Shown piece after piece: positions 13,746 to 14,649 of a stretch of 14,649 bases of DNA. This DNA comes from DAMCAP01 sp964370205 (GTDB taxonomy: Bacteria > Bacillota > Clostridia > Oscillospirales > Ruminococcaceae), in the NCBI GenBank assembly GCA_964370205.1, contig CAYJIK010000048.1, positions 1-14,649 on the forward strand, written 5' to 3'. The first letter of the stretch is position 1. The number at the start of each line of letters is the position of its first letter. The notes below the pieces were generated by a model. That model ran no database searches, was not told the origin of the DNA, and saw nothing but the letters and a program-made list of their open reading frames with translations. A program made the translations under genes and the position numbers.

Positions 13746-13925
13746 CACGGACTGTAAAGCGACGGTTTTTTTGGTGTTTTCCGATGGCAAACATTGACGG
13801 CGCTTTCATATTTTAAGCTGCGACATACAGATATTGTGATTACCATGCACGGCGATTTATCCGCTATTGTGCTCAGGTGTCCCCATGATCGGTTAAGTGG
13901 CAGGAAAACAGAAAGGAATGATAAC
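13746..13925 (+). ncRNA. Long 5' leader of the rplM-rpsI mRNA, possible L13 autoregulatory leader
   Basis: About 180 nt lie between the predicted start and the L13 ATG, without a good ORF. Pairings visible include AAAGCG (about 13757-13762) with a CGCTTT near 13801, and a GCACGG/TTGTGC hairpin (about 13847-13873). Firmicute rplM operons are known to carry an L13-binding leader that gives feedback control; whether this leader matches that model was not tested, and it looks longer. Confidence 0.4.
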
Positions 13926-14372
13926 ATGTCCACTTATATGGCCAAACAGGGGCAAGTAGAGCGTACTTGGTATATACTGGATGCAGCAGGCATACCACTC
14001 GGCAGAACAGCAGCGCTTGCGGCTACACTTTTGAGAGGTAAGCACAAGCCAATCTTCACACCGCACGTAGACTGCGGAGATCACGTAATCATCATCAATG
14101 CAGAGCAGGCAGTTCTCACCGGTAACAAGGGAGAGCAGAAGAAGTACTACCGTCACAGTGGTTGGGTAGGCGGCCTTAAAGAAACAAAGTACAGCATTCT
14201 GATGAAGAACAACCCCGAAAAAGCTATGATGCTTGCTGTTAAGGGTATGCTACCTGACACAACACTGGGTAGAAAAGCGCTTACAAGAGCACGCATATTC
14301 AGAGATGCAGAGCACACACACACTGCTCAACAGCCGGTCCCCTATACTGTTAAGAGAGAGGAGAAAGCCTAA
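13926..14372 (+). CDS. rplM: 50S ribosomal protein L13
   Basis: A 148-residue ribosomal protein that helps early assembly of the large subunit. MSTYMAKQGQVERTWYILDA is the conserved L13 start; further family signatures are HKPIFTPHVDCGDHVIIINA, KKYYRHSGWVGGLKE and AVKGMLPDTTLGR. AAAGGA lies 8 nt before ATG 13926; an alternative ATG at 13938 has a poorer site. The frame is open further upstream to 13794, but that part is untranslated leader. The stop TAA overlaps the rpsI ATG (TAATG), so the two genes are translationally coupled. The rplM-rpsI order is conserved across Firmicutes. Confidence 0.98.
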   Translation: MSTYMAKQGQVERTWYILDAAGIPLGRTAALAATLLRGKHKPIFTPHVDCGDHVIIINAEQAVLTGNKGEQKKYYRHSGWVGGLKETKYSILMKNNPEKAMMLAVKGMLPDTTLGRKALTRARIFRDAEHTHTAQQPVPYTVKREEKA

Positions 14373-14649
14373 TGTACAATTCTAAACCATATCTTTACGG
14401 CACAGGTAGAAGAAAGCACTCTGTTTCAAGAGTACGCCTATACAACGGTACAGGCGCTATCACCATCAACGGCAGAGATATAGACGACTACTTCGGGCTT
14501 GACACTCTTAAGCTGATAGTTCGCCAGCCCATGACACTAACCGAAACACTCGGCAAGTACGACATCGTTTGTACTGTATCCGGCGGTGGAGTTTCCGGCC
14601 AGGCAGGTGCTATCCGTCACGGTATCGCCAGAGCGCTACTCGGCGCAGG
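14372..14649 (+). CDS. rpsI: 30S ribosomal protein S9, N-terminal part (cut by window edge)
   Basis: Begins at ATG 14372, overlapping the L13 stop by one base, with AGGAG about 9 nt upstream inside the end of rplM. The 92 visible codons include YGTGRRKHSVSRVRLYNGTG, the S9 signature region, then INGRDIDDYFG and VSGGGVSGQAGAIRHGIARALL. S9 contacts the P-site tRNA through its C-terminal tail, which lies outside the window. About 70% of the usual 130 residues are present. Nothing unusual is seen. Confidence 0.97.
   Translation, partial: MYNSKPYLYGTGRRKHSVSRVRLYNGTGAITINGRDIDDYFGLDTLKLIVRQPMTLTETLGKYDIVCTVSGGGVSGQAGAIRHGIARALLGA

Noticed and set aside
13794..13925. Upstream extension of the L13 reading frame
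   Set aside because: The family starts at MSTYMAKQGQVERTWY, the ribosome site is directly before 13926, and the upstream codons match nothing in L13.

Overview
The window looks like the chromosome of a low-to-mid GC Firmicute of the class Clostridia, probably Oscillospiraceae/Ruminococcaceae-like. This rests on the AGGAGG-type ribosome binding sites, sigma-A promoters with TTGACA/TATAAT spacing, many hairpin-plus-T-run terminators, VanR/VanS-like two-component genes, a clostridial Fe-ADH, a TrxB-AhpF-like flavoprotein and the rplM-rpsI pair. No database search was possible, so the taxon is inferred.

Layout. Bases 1-3492 (minus strand) hold a response regulator and histidine kinase (TCS1) followed by an ABC ATPase and a permease that runs off the left edge. 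Bases 3516-4742 carry an iron alcohol dehydrogenase whose N-terminus looks decayed. Converging terminators separate it from a DEAD-box RNA helicase (4867-6606, minus), which has a long leader with an apparent attenuator. Bases about 6881-7222 are a structured segment, possibly mobile-element derived, that abuts the 3' remnant of a thioredoxin-reductase/AhpF-like gene (7230-8258). A second two-component system (TCS2, 8663-10686, plus) follows; its regulator has an in-frame TAA near the C-terminus. Next come a small membrane protein, a triple-PepSY lipoprotein-like or anchored protein, a 28-residue Asn/Lys-rich mini-gene, a lone type IV pilin-like protein, a 124-bp palindromic element with three internal hairpins, and finally rplM and rpsI (ribosomal L13 and S9), the latter cut by the right edge.

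How the parts work together. Each two-component system appears to mark its own regulon with 11-bp tandem half-sites. TCS1 sites (TTTCTTTCAAC type) lie upstream of the TCS1 operon and of the ABC transporter, with the promoter-proximal half-site exactly 41 bp from the -10 in both. This suggests an autoregulated sensing-and-export module of the kind used against envelope stress or peptide antibiotics. TCS2 sites (CTTTAAT-N4-CTTTAAT) overlap the -35 region of its own promoter and of the two downstream genes, each with the second repeat starting exactly 17 bp before the -10, the geometry of a PhoB-type box. The small membrane protein and the PepSY protein are therefore probable TCS2 targets.

Three loci show signs of decay (ADH N-terminus, TrxB/AhpF-like 5' truncation, TCS2 regulator nonsense codon). 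The most unusual items are the two operator families, the helicase attenuator, the 124-bp four-stem palindromic element and the Asn-rich mini-gene.
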